In this document: one piece after another, positions 8,576 through 13,946 of the stretch
Layout of the letters: the number at the start of each line of letters is the position of its first letter
Position numbering within the stretch: position 1 is the stretch's first letter
Source of the DNA: Clostridia bacterium BRH_c25
Lineage (GTDB): Bacteria > Bacillota_A > Clostridia > Lutisporales > Lutisporaceae
NCBI GenBank assembly: GCA_001515955.1
Contig: LOES01000100.1
Coordinates: 1 to 17,630 of the forward strand
Reading direction: 5' to 3'
Length of the DNA stretch: 17,630 nucleotides
The notes under the pieces: generated by a model
Seen by the model: only the letters and a program-made list of their open reading frames with translations
What the model was told of the DNA's origin: nothing
Databases searched by the model: none
Made by a program: the position numbers and the translations under genes

Positions 8576-8631
8576 ACATTTACGCGAAATTTGAATAAAG
8601 AATGTAAAATGTATTTCGCGAAATGCATTGG
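8576..8631 (+). repeat. Dispersed CGCGAAA hairpin repeat, copy 2
   Basis: ACATTTACGCGAAAT (8576-8590) pairs with ATTTCGCGAAATGC (8613-8626) around an A-rich loop. It matches copy 1 at 1375-1424 in arms, orientation and the trailing GCANTGG. It lies between the end of dpaB and the candidate kinase promoter. Confidence 0.8.
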
Positions 8632-8673
8632 AAGTGCATTATTAACACTATGAAAGACAAGAAATTTGTTGTG

Positions 8674-8992
8674 TTAATAAGCACTAGAATGCTCAATTAT
8701 AACGGGCTGGTACTGTCTGCCTTCCATTGCCATTTCCACAGTAGACACCAGAAGCTCCATTTTGGCAACAAGAGAATTTCTCTTTGCAGTTGGATTATCC
8801 TGTCCAAAGGGAATAAAATAGAAGTTTTTGGAATTCAGAAGTACCGCCAGATTCTTCGCACTTAACCCGAGTCCATCATTGGTAGAGATTCCTATTACTA
8901 CGGGCCTCCCACCCCTCAATTGAGCTTTTGCCGCCATGAGTACAGGTGTATCGGTAATTCCATTGGCCAGTTTTGCCAAAGTATTGCCTGTA
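8674..8992 (-). CDS. dpaB: Dipicolinate synthase subunit B, 3' part (separated by the intervening element)
   Basis: Encodes the C-terminal ~103 residues of DpaB (SpoVFB), starting at NTLAKLANGITDTPVLMAAK and including RPVVIGISTND, FIPFGQDNP and NSLVAKMELL, all hallmarks of this UbiX/Pad1-like flavoprotein family. There is no start codon or ribosome binding site at its head. The frame stays open for about 35 codons further right, but those read element DNA unrelated to DpaB. The true partner is the 5' part at 12262-12545, in the same orientation and register. Joining at the shared CCTGTA (8987-8992) gives a 198-residue product, against about 200 for B. subtilis SpoVFB. Every family motif I can recall is intact, with no stops or frameshifts, which argues against simple decay. 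It would be expressed only after excision. Confidence 0.92.
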
Positions 8993-8999
8993 GGCAATA
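8982..8999. repeat. Left recombination site of the dpaB element (att half-site junction)
   Basis: TATTGCCTGTAGGCAATA is a near-perfect dyad with 8-bp arms around a central GT (8990-8991). It contains the CCTGTA core (8987-8992) that recurs in direct orientation at 12262-12267. Looser identity extends to AAAG (8978-8981 and 12253-12256). A dyad centred on a non-palindromic dinucleotide is what serine recombinases use as crossover site. Confidence 0.75.
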
Positions 9000-9018
9000 T
9001 TTGCCATACAAATATAAA

Positions 9019-9046
9019 GATGCGAGATACGAGATTCGAGATGCGA
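9019..9046 (+). repeat. Four tandem GATNCGA heptamers
   Basis: GATGCGA, GATACGA, GATTCGA and GATGCGA follow without a gap, starting 27 bases inside the left crossover core. Only the fourth base varies. Function unknown: a binding site for the recombinase or a directionality factor is possible. Confidence 0.8.
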
Positions 9047-9078
9047 GGAAAGCTGGGATATTCCTTATAGGTACAGGT

Positions 9079-9278
9079 ACGGGTAACACGGATCACACGG
9101 ATTTTACACGGAATTCCTACGGAATTACACGGTTATTTTTATTATTTCGATATTGCTACTTTAGTGAGTATAAATACTCTCTGCATTATCAAATACCGAT
9201 TCATTCCTTTATATTATTTTCCTAACCGTGTGTTCCGTGGGTTTCCGTGTTTTTCCGAAGGAAAACCGTGTTACCCGT
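9079..9278. repeat. Long imperfect inverted repeat built of ACACGG/CCGTGT units
   Basis: The left arm (9079-9135) begins ACGGGTAACACGG and ends ACACGGTTA. The right arm (9223-9278) begins TAACCGTGT and ends CCGTGTTACCCGT, so the ends are exact inverted complements. The interiors are imperfect copies of the same short unit: four ACACGG plus one ACGG on the left, four CCGTG on the right. The ~87-bp middle is A/T-rich and holds the hairpin GAGTAT/ATACTC (9166-9179). The right arm contains the stop codon of the RelA/SpoT gene (9271-9273). It may act as a terminator, be a MITE-like passenger, or be part of the element's recombination apparatus. Confidence 0.75.
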
Positions 9279-10581
9279 TCTCTTCTGTGGCCAGTTCGCT
9301 TAGCTTCCTGAGTACGATGGATATTGATTCGGCCAGATTTCCGAGCTGAACACTATCTGGAATTTCCATGCTGTAGACAATTTTGTTCCTGGTTTCCTCA
9401 AGATATTTTATATCCTCAAGGAGCAGTTCATCATCAGTTATGGCTCTTTTTACGGTATTGGCCAAGGATTCTCTGTGAGCAATGCCGGCCTTTGAGTCAA
9501 CCTTACTGCTTTTTTCCTGTTCAAAACTCTTTATTGATTTCTCCAGTAATATCCATTTACTTATAAAAAAGCTCAGCTGTTCATTTTCCTTTTTCAGCAT
9601 TATCTGCTTTTGTACAGATACATAGGGATTGTTGTAGCTGGACTCATATTTTGCCTCAACAAAATGACTGTAGTAATCCGGATTCTGATTCAAAACAAGG
9701 TCTACAAAATAGTCAACAATTGTTTTGTATCCCCTGGCAGTTCTTATATTGCAGAGTGAATGCAGGTATGAACAGATTTTTCTTGGATTATCCAGCTCTA
9801 TCCTCTGAAGGAATCTCAATAATATATCAACCCTGCCCATAAAATAGTCATCCAGCAGATCACAGTCTGTCTTCTCCCTTATCAGAGCAGCGAGCTCATA
9901 ATGATTGTTGAACTGCTGTTCAATTGTTGCAATCCTGTGTTTAAAGGCTTTTTGAAGTCTTTCCAGTGCGATTTCCCCCGAAAGCACCAGGCCGTTCAGT
10001 TCATCCAATATAGTGAACTCTTCCTCGGAAAGTCTTCCTATCTGAGGCTTGTAGGCAAGGTCATGCTCTACTTCAGCCCATGCATGCATCAGAGCGGAGG
10101 CAATCTGTATCTCTACCTGGGCGTGTGCAAATCTTTTATTGTTTTCCTCAAGCTTATCCTCATCTATCCGCACTCTGTAGTGAACCGCATCATAACCTGT
10201 GAAACGCCTCTTGAAGGGATCATCCTGATGAAGCTTCTGTTCTGCACTGGGAAATCTCTTAACCTTTTCCGTATTGAATTCAGATTCTATAAGCTTCCCT
10301 ATTTCCTCTCTGTCTCCTGGGAAGTAGATGGCTATCCTTACTCCGGAAAGATCCACTATGTCACTGTATATCTGTTCTATACTCTGATATTTCTTTGCTG
10401 CATTCCTTTTAATAAGCTTCTCTTTCAGGCTGTCAGGTTTCTTTGCACGATAGGTCACTATAGCCCTTATTCCACTTCTTTGTATTATAGTTTCGCAAAT
10501 CATTGCTACCTGGTGTGCCAGCTCGTTATAAAAATCATATTCCTTTGCGTATCTTAGCAGAAAGCTGTCAATTATACTCAT
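9271..10581 (-). CDS. RelA/SpoT synthetase-domain protein, element cargo
   Basis: 436 residues. A RelA/SpoT nucleotide pyrophosphokinase domain covers about 35-185. It shows RAKKPDSLKEKL (45-56, substrate-loop Arg, Lys and Ser), IVDLSGVRI with the probable catalytic Asp77, RFTGYDAVHYRV (126-137), and VEIQIASALMHAWAEVEHDLAYK around Glu157 and Glu172-His173. The canonical EIQIRT is EIQIAS here. There is no HD hydrolase domain before it and no TGS or ACT domain after it; the last ~250 residues are mostly helical. Relatives make (p)ppGpp, make (p)ppApp, or pyrophosphorylate tRNA as toxins (toxSAS, CapRel); sequence alone does not say which applies. No obvious antitoxin gene is adjacent. The ATG has AAGGGGA a few bases upstream and a strong extended -10 promoter at 10694-10722. 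The stop codon lies inside the right arm of the inverted repeat. Confidence 0.85.
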   Translation of the reverse strand: MSIIDSFLLRYAKEYDFYNELAHQVAMICETIIQRSGIRAIVTYRAKKPDSLKEKLIKRNAAKKYQSIEQIYSDIVDLSGVRIAIYFPGDREEIGKLIESEFNTEKVKRFPSAEQKLHQDDPFKRRFTGYDAVHYRVRIDEDKLEENNKRFAHAQVEIQIASALMHAWAEVEHDLAYKPQIGRLSEEEFTILDELNGLVLSGEIALERLQKAFKHRIATIEQQFNNHYELAALIREKTDCDLLDDYFMGRVDILLRFLQRIELDNPRKICSYLHSLCNIRTARGYKTIVDYFVDLVLNQNPDYYSHFVEAKYESSYNNPYVSVQKQIMLKKENEQLSFFISKWILLEKSIKSFEQEKSSKVDSKAGIAHRESLANTVKRAITDDELLLEDIKYLEETRNKIVYSMEIPDSVQLGNLAESISIVLRKLSELATEENG

Positions 10582-10693
10582 ACAATTTCCCCTTTTTTAG
10601 TGTTCGTTAACATAACATATATTCTGTCTTCTAAAATGTTAATAATGCACTTCCTTGAATTACTTGACGAAGCACATTAGTCCTTCTATAAAA

Positions 10694-10722
10694 ATTATAC
10701 CAATTAAACAGTTGTCGCACAA
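10694..10722 (-). promoter_or_regulatory. Promoter of the RelA/SpoT-domain gene with overlapping palindrome
   Basis: The minus strand has a perfect extended -10, TGGTATAAT (TATAAT at 10694-10699), and a weak -35, TTGTGC (10717-10722), at 17 bp. The -35 lies in a small dyad, GTTGT-CGC-ACAAC (10711-10723), which could be an operator. The leader would be about 105 nt. Confidence 0.6.
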
Positions 10723-10729
10723 CATACGT

Positions 10730-10756
10730 AAAGTGCCAAAATATTCTCAGCACTTT
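10730..10756. promoter_or_regulatory. Hairpin between the divergent cargo genes
   Basis: AAAGTGC (10730-10736) and GCACTTT (10750-10756) form a 7-bp stem with a 13-nt loop, followed by three more T. It could insulate the two divergent promoters. No upstream + strand gene needs a terminator here. Confidence 0.4.
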
Positions 10757-10765
10757 TTTCAATTT

Positions 10766-10805
10766 TAGGCGGACACGCCTATTATTACTCATCAGCTAAT
10801 ATAAT
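10766..10805 (+). promoter_or_regulatory. Candidate promoter of the recombinase, sigma-E-like, with palindrome
   Basis: AATATAAT (10798-10805) matches the sigma-E -10 CATACAAT at six of eight positions. CGCCTATT, 14 bp upstream (10776-10783), matches five of eight of the -35. The same -10 reads TATAAT for sigma-A but then lacks a -35. The palindrome TAGGCG-GACA-CGCCTA (10766-10781) covers the -35 and may be an operator. The predicted start point (about 10812) precedes the ribosome binding site at 10825. Match is degenerate. Confidence 0.4.
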
Positions 10806-10835
10806 TATATGATTATAGAAATTCAAGGTGAGTAT

Positions 10836-12254
10836 ATGGAAATGCATAAGAATTTAAAAGCTGCCCTGTATATAAGAGTCAGCACGGAAGAGCAGGCTCA
10901 AGACGGTCAATCTGCCTCTGCGCAGGTGGAAACCCTTAAGCAATATTGCTGTGCTTATGGTATAGAAGTATTTGACATATATATGGATTTAGGCCTTTCC
11001 GGTAAAAAGCTAAAGGATAGGAAAGAGCTTGAGCGGTTGATGGAAGCTTGCATCAGAAGACAGTTCGATATGGTGCTTGTCTGGAAAATATCAAGACTCT
11101 CCAGGAGCCTCAAAGACTTGCTGTATCTTATAGATGTTTTTGAAAGGAATAATGTCCACTTTGCAAGCTGCTCGGAAATGTTCGACACCTCTACTCCCGT
11201 AGGGAGGATGACTCTCCAGTTGTTAGGATCTATAGCAGAGTTCGAAAGAAACACTATTGTGGAAAATGTAAAACTTGGACTCAAGGAGTTTGCAAGAAAA
11301 GGAGGAAAGGCATCTGCAGTGCTCGGATATGATAATGTAGATAAAAAACTTGTAATAAATGAAACTGAGGCCGGTTTAGTCAGGCTTATTTTCAATCTGT
11401 ATACTGAAAATGCCATGAATTTTACAGCCATTGCACGTTACCTGAACAGTCTGGGCTACAAAACCAAGAGGGGAAGCGAGTTTAGATGCAGCAACATCTC
11501 TTATATTATTCACAATCCTGTATATATTGGCCTTAACAGGCACAGTATGAATACGGAAAGGGAATACAGCATCCGGGGCATGCATCCTTCAATTATTGAT
11601 TCCGGACAATGGTGCAAAGCACAGAGCTTAAGCTCAGAAAACGAGAAAAGGACGGTCAGTAAAAATAGCAATACAGAGTCATTAACTTTACCGGTTATTT
11701 GTATGAGGTGCAATTCGCAAATGAGAGTATTCTATACTTATTCGAAAGGTAAAAGGTATAAATATCTACGGTGCTGCAGCTGTTCCAACTATGTAAATGT
11801 TGAAAGGCTTATGAAAGTTGTTTCCCGGGCAATTATTGCACTTGTTGATGACAAGTCTGCACAGGAGCCGGCTTACAGGCTGATCTGCCAGGATACTATG
11901 TCTATTAAGTCCGGTGGCACGGAGATAACTGCAATAGAAGCAGAAATAAACCTCCTGCAAAAAAGCAAGGCCCGCTATCTAAGTCTTTTTGAGGGTTATA
12001 AGATCTCTGATACCAAAGCTTTTATTGATAGAATTGCAGAAATAGAACTTCAGATAAAAAAGCTTGAGCAAAAGAAGCTTGAATTAAACAGGGCTGCTTT
12101 TGCTTCCAATACAACAGCAGATTACAAAGAATACTTTTGTGGGCTTAAGGATAGGCTTTCCGCAATGGAGCCTGAAGCACTTTCTCAGACGGTCTGCCTT
12201 ATCAGAAGCATTGAAGCCTTCAGAGATGAAATAAAGATAGTTTTGTATTTATAA
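10836..12254 (+). CDS. Large serine recombinase of the dpaB element (SpoIVCA-like)
   Basis: About 472 residues. The resolvase catalytic domain has LYIRVSTEEQ, with the nucleophile Ser16, plus KISRLSRS and AEFERN. A recombinase domain follows (LGYDN to the NPVYIGLNRH region). A zinc ribbon with CMRC and CCSC pairs comes next, then a coiled-coil-rich C-terminal segment (INLLQKSKARYLSL to KKLEQKKLE). This is the layout of serine integrases and of SpoIVCA, which excises skin. An ATG at 10809 is possible, but AAGGTGA (10825-10831) points to the ATG at 10836 (or 10842), and the candidate -10 box overlaps the earlier codon. The stop codon (12252-12254) is 8 bases from the crossover core, so the gene's 3' end is part of the attachment site. 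It is the only gene in the element on the + strand. I infer that it excises the element during sporulation; no separate directionality factor is visible. Confidence 0.93.
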   Translation: MEMHKNLKAALYIRVSTEEQAQDGQSASAQVETLKQYCCAYGIEVFDIYMDLGLSGKKLKDRKELERLMEACIRRQFDMVLVWKISRLSRSLKDLLYLIDVFERNNVHFASCSEMFDTSTPVGRMTLQLLGSIAEFERNTIVENVKLGLKEFARKGGKASAVLGYDNVDKKLVINETEAGLVRLIFNLYTENAMNFTAIARYLNSLGYKTKRGSEFRCSNISYIIHNPVYIGLNRHSMNTEREYSIRGMHPSIIDSGQWCKAQSLSSENEKRTVSKNSNTESLTLPVICMRCNSQMRVFYTYSKGKRYKYLRCCSCSNYVNVERLMKVVSRAIIALVDDKSAQEPAYRLICQDTMSIKSGGTEITAIEAEINLLQKSKARYLSLFEGYKISDTKAFIDRIAEIELQIKKLEQKKLELNRAAFASNTTADYKEYFCGLKDRLSAMEPEALSQTVCLIRSIEAFRDEIKIVLYL

Positions 12255-12272
12255 AGCCTTCCCTGTACAGGG
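12242..12272. repeat. Right recombination site of the dpaB element
   Basis: The CCTGTA core (12262-12267) is a direct repeat of 8987-8992 and here lies in the 12-bp palindrome CCCTGTACAGGG (12261-12272). The aligned flank shares AAAG--TT-CCTGTA with the left site. TTTGTAT (12242-12248) on the element side is inverted relative to ATACAAA (9006-9012) on the element side of the left junction. A circle would therefore carry a roughly symmetrical attachment site with these as outer arms. Confidence 0.75.
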
Positions 12273-12545
12273 CGCTATTACTAAGATGTCCATAAGCTTC
12301 TTTGGCCCTATCGGCTCAGCATCAGCTATAGTCCTTATTGCATCATGCCCCGTTATTTCCTCAAATCTCCTTACCCAGTCTTCTGCTTTTCCGAACCTTG
12401 TGTCAATGGAAGCAGCATTTGTAGAAAATATCGGGTATACATTGGCCTTTTGCTGAACAAGCTTTTCCGCTTCAGGTACTAATTTGTCAAAGGTGCAAAA
12501 TGATCCGGTCACTGCCAATCCAATATTGTAGCCTTCCAGTTTCAT
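12249..12545 (-). CDS. dpaB: Dipicolinate synthase subunit B, 5' part (truncated by the element)
   Basis: 98-codon frame with a good start: AAAGGAGTG precedes the ATG. Residues 1-95 are typical DpaB: YNIGLAVTGSFCTFDK (flavoprotein phosphate-binding start), ANVYPIFSTNAASIDTRFG, AEPIGPKKL, and ILVIAPCTG. The last three residues (KAL) and the TAA at 12249-12251 come from the element. Restored at the core, the sequence reads VIAPCTGNTLAKLANGITD, matching the family across the join. The ATG lies 16 bases after the dpaA stop, so dpaA and dpaB form one transcription unit. With DpaA, DpaB converts dihydroxy-tetrahydrodipicolinate to dipicolinic acid in the mother cell. The 98-residue product alone lacks half the fold and should be inactive. 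Confidence 0.93.
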   Translation of the reverse strand: MKLEGYNIGLAVTGSFCTFDKLVPEAEKLVQQKANVYPIFSTNAASIDTRFGKAEDWVRRFEEITGHDAIRTIADAEPIGPKKLMDILVIAPCTGKAL

Positions 12546-12561
12546 ATTACACTCCTTTCTG

Positions 12562-13425
12562 CTAACTATCGCATAGAATTTTCTTTATAGTATCGTATAT
12601 ATAAGCCGCCGCTGACCTGCATGCAATTTTCCCCGGAATTCCAAGAGCGTGAATAGTTTTTATACCTTTTTCCGCCGCATAAGCATAATCAATTCCTCCA
12701 GGGTTTGACGCCAGGTCCAGTACCAATGCATCTTCCTTGATCAAATCAAGCAGCCTGCAATCCAGCATCATTGCAGGAGCTGTATTCACTATTACATCCA
12801 TTTTCCCCAAATACATCGGAAGCTCTTCTATTGGCACAGCCTTCATACCCCTTGTATTTATCCAGGTAAGGTCGGAGTCCTTTCTCGCCTCCACGTATAC
12901 CTCCGACTTTAAAGCCTTTAAATACCCGGAAAGCAGTTTGCCTATTCTCCCATAACCAAGTACGAGAATCTTACTTCCGAACACTGTCTCTCTCGTCTCG
13001 GTGATTATGATGGACAGAGCACCTTCAACCGTTGGGATGGTGTTCAGTATCTGATAGCCTTCATCGTTAAAGTAGTCCGTATATTCTACTCCGTATTTTT
13101 CTGCAAGCTCCTTTGAATAATTGTTTATTGCACCTAGCAAAAGTTTCTTCCCTGTACCGAGTTTTTTAAACAATTCTTCGATTTCAATATCAACGCTTGA
13201 ATACTTTGTATTGATTTTGTTCATGTCCTTGGAAAACGGTATTGGACAGACTAATATGTCGGAATTCTTCAGTGCATCATCAAGAGATAAATAATTTTTT
13301 ACGTTTCTTATCTCCACGTTATCCATTCCGAAAGTAGAGATATTTTTCCCGTTTCTCTCAAATATTGCTGCAAGTTCAACAAGCCTGTCGTCACCGCCTA
13401 CAATAAGGTATCTTGAGCTTTTCAT
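12562..13425 (-). CDS. dpaA: Dipicolinate synthase subunit A
   Basis: About 287 residues. DpaA (SpoVFA) is the dehydrogenase-like subunit that, with DpaB, makes pyridine-2,6-dicarboxylate, the calcium chelator packed into the spore core for heat resistance. The N-terminal half starts RYLIVGGDDRL and has LNTIPTVEGAL. The C-terminal Rossmann fold shows VLGYGRIGKLL (nucleotide-binding GxGxxG), then LVLDLASNPGGIDY and ALGIPGKIACRSAA, all diagnostic. An ATG at 13440 would add five residues, but GGAGGAA lies inside that extension, 6 nt before the ATG at 13425, so the later start is chosen. A sigma-K-type promoter lies immediately upstream and dpaB immediately downstream. The gene is intact, so only DpaB needs the rearrangement. 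Confidence 0.95.
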   Translation of the reverse strand: MKSSRYLIVGGDDRLVELAAIFERNGKNISTFGMDNVEIRNVKNYLSLDDALKNSDILVCPIPFSKDMNKINTKYSSVDIEIEELFKKLGTGKKLLLGAINNYSKELAEKYGVEYTDYFNDEGYQILNTIPTVEGALSIIITETRETVFGSKILVLGYGRIGKLLSGYLKALKSEVYVEARKDSDLTWINTRGMKAVPIEELPMYLGKMDVIVNTAPAMMLDCRLLDLIKEDALVLDLASNPGGIDYAYAAEKGIKTIHALGIPGKIACRSAAAYIYDTIKKILCDS

Positions 13426-13455
13426 ATTAAATTCCTCCATTATTAAAGACTAGTA

Positions 13456-13483
13456 TATAATATGTCATTTTTACTTTACTGGT
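13456..13483 (-). promoter_or_regulatory. Sigma-K-type promoter of dpaAB
   Basis: On the minus strand AC (13482-13483), 17 bp, CATATTATA (13456-13464) matches the sigma-K pattern AC-N16/17-CATANNNTA exactly. The expected start point (about 13449) leaves a 24-nt leader with GGAGGAA before the ATG at 13425. B. subtilis dpaAB is likewise made in the late mother cell. Confidence 0.7.
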
Positions 13484-13527
13484 GATTATTCAACGCCTGT
13501 ACAGGTTTAACCTTTTTCAGCAATATT

Positions 13528-13558
13528 AAAGAGCTATAAGCATTGCTTGCAGCTCTTT
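13528..13558 (-). terminator. Hairpin terminator between ymxH and dpaA
   Basis: AAAGAGCT (13528-13535) and AGCTCTTT (13551-13558) form an 8-bp stem, with a nested AAGC-ATT-GCTT stem after a 2x2 internal loop. On the minus strand it is followed by AATATT, so the U-tract is weak. It separates ymxH from the dpaA promoter. Confidence 0.6.
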
Positions 13559-13600
13559 GCATTTTGAATTTCAATGTAGATTGTTTATTGCAAAACATAT
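13556..13600 (+). repeat. Dispersed TTTTGCAATA hairpin repeat, copy 2
   Basis: Nearly identical to the reverse complement of 2351-2398, with one 2-base gap and a few substitutions. The right arm TATTGCAAAA is intact and the left arm is degraded to TTTGCAT. It starts inside the terminator stem and ends three bases before the ymxH stop codon. Confidence 0.8.
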
Positions 13601-13603
13601 AGT

Positions 13604-13852
13604 TCACTTTAAAATATCAGCAAAATCTATTATTATCATGTCATTGCCAATCTTTTTAATTCTTTCCCATGGAATCTCTATATATCTCCTATCAATGAAA
13701 AAAGATAGGGAACCTTTATTCTCAGGAACTATAAGGGACTTTATCTTGCCGGTCTCTGCATCAAGAATCAGGTCGCAGTCGCCTAAATATCCCAGCTTCT
13801 CGCAGTCCGGCAGCGACACGATCTCCTTTCCGCCTAATTTGCTGAATCTCAT
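13604..13852 (-). CDS. ymxH: PRC-barrel protein of the YlmC/YmxH family
   Basis: 82 residues, one PRC-barrel domain. MRFSKLGGKEIVSL is followed by LGYLGDCDLILDAETGKIKSLIVP, then RRYIEIPWERIKKIGNDMIIID, matching spore-former YlmC/YmxH proteins in length and sequence. GAGGTGAT precedes the ATG. Its place between the M16 peptidase/dUTPase pair and dpaA is the same as ymxH in B. subtilis (between mlpA and spoVFA). Molecular function unknown; the family is common in endospore formers. A terminator-like hairpin follows it, so it is probably not cotranscribed with dpaA. Confidence 0.88.
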   Translation of the reverse strand: MRFSKLGGKEIVSLPDCEKLGYLGDCDLILDAETGKIKSLIVPENKGSLSFFIDRRYIEIPWERIKKIGNDMIIIDFADILK

Positions 13853-13946
13853 GATATCACCTCACCAATAAATAAATATAAATCTATTTTATTATATTAA
13901 TGAAGTAGACAAATATTACTTTTTATTCAGCCATGGCTGGTCGAGT

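Larger units (their letters stand above)
8991..12265. mobile_element. Skin-like intervening element splitting dpaB (3,275 bp)
   Basis: The two cores at 8987-8992 and 12262-12267 are exactly 3,275 bp apart, so excision anywhere in the core removes a 3,275-bp circle. That rejoins dpaB in frame (284 + 313 nt = 199 codons with stop). Cargo: a large serine recombinase on the + strand whose stop codon lies 8 bases from the core, and a RelA/SpoT-domain gene on the minus strand. The remaining ~260 bp at the left end hold heptamer repeats and a long inverted repeat. No phage structural, replication or conjugation genes are present. Known precedents are skin in sigK, SPbeta in spsM, and an element in Bacillus spoVFB. 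Endpoints are uncertain within the 6-bp core. Excision itself is inferred, not observed. Confidence 0.9.

Noticed and set aside
8674..9096. A 140-codon frame that looks like a complete small gene
   Set aside because: Its first ~35 codons are element DNA (heptamers and inverted repeat) with no DpaB similarity and no ribosome binding site. Only 8674-8992 is dpaB.
9019..9278. CRISPR-like array
   Set aside because: The units are 6-7 bases, without spacers of regular size and without cas genes. They are tandem heptamers and an inverted repeat.
10955..11431. 158-codon antisense frame within the recombinase
   Set aside because: It mirrors the recombinase coding sequence and has no family resemblance. 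The same holds for the other antisense frames across the window.
8991..12265. Ordinary inactivating insertion (transposon or decayed prophage) in dpaB
   Set aside because: Both gene halves are undamaged, the crossover restores the frame and family sequence, and the recombinase is intact. It remains possible that excision no longer occurs.
13496..13505. CCTGTACAGG palindrome upstream of dpaA, resembling the right attachment core
   Set aside because: The similarity is confined to the 10-bp palindrome, and recombination there would remove dpaA. I regard it as chance, though it could act as a decoy or regulator site.
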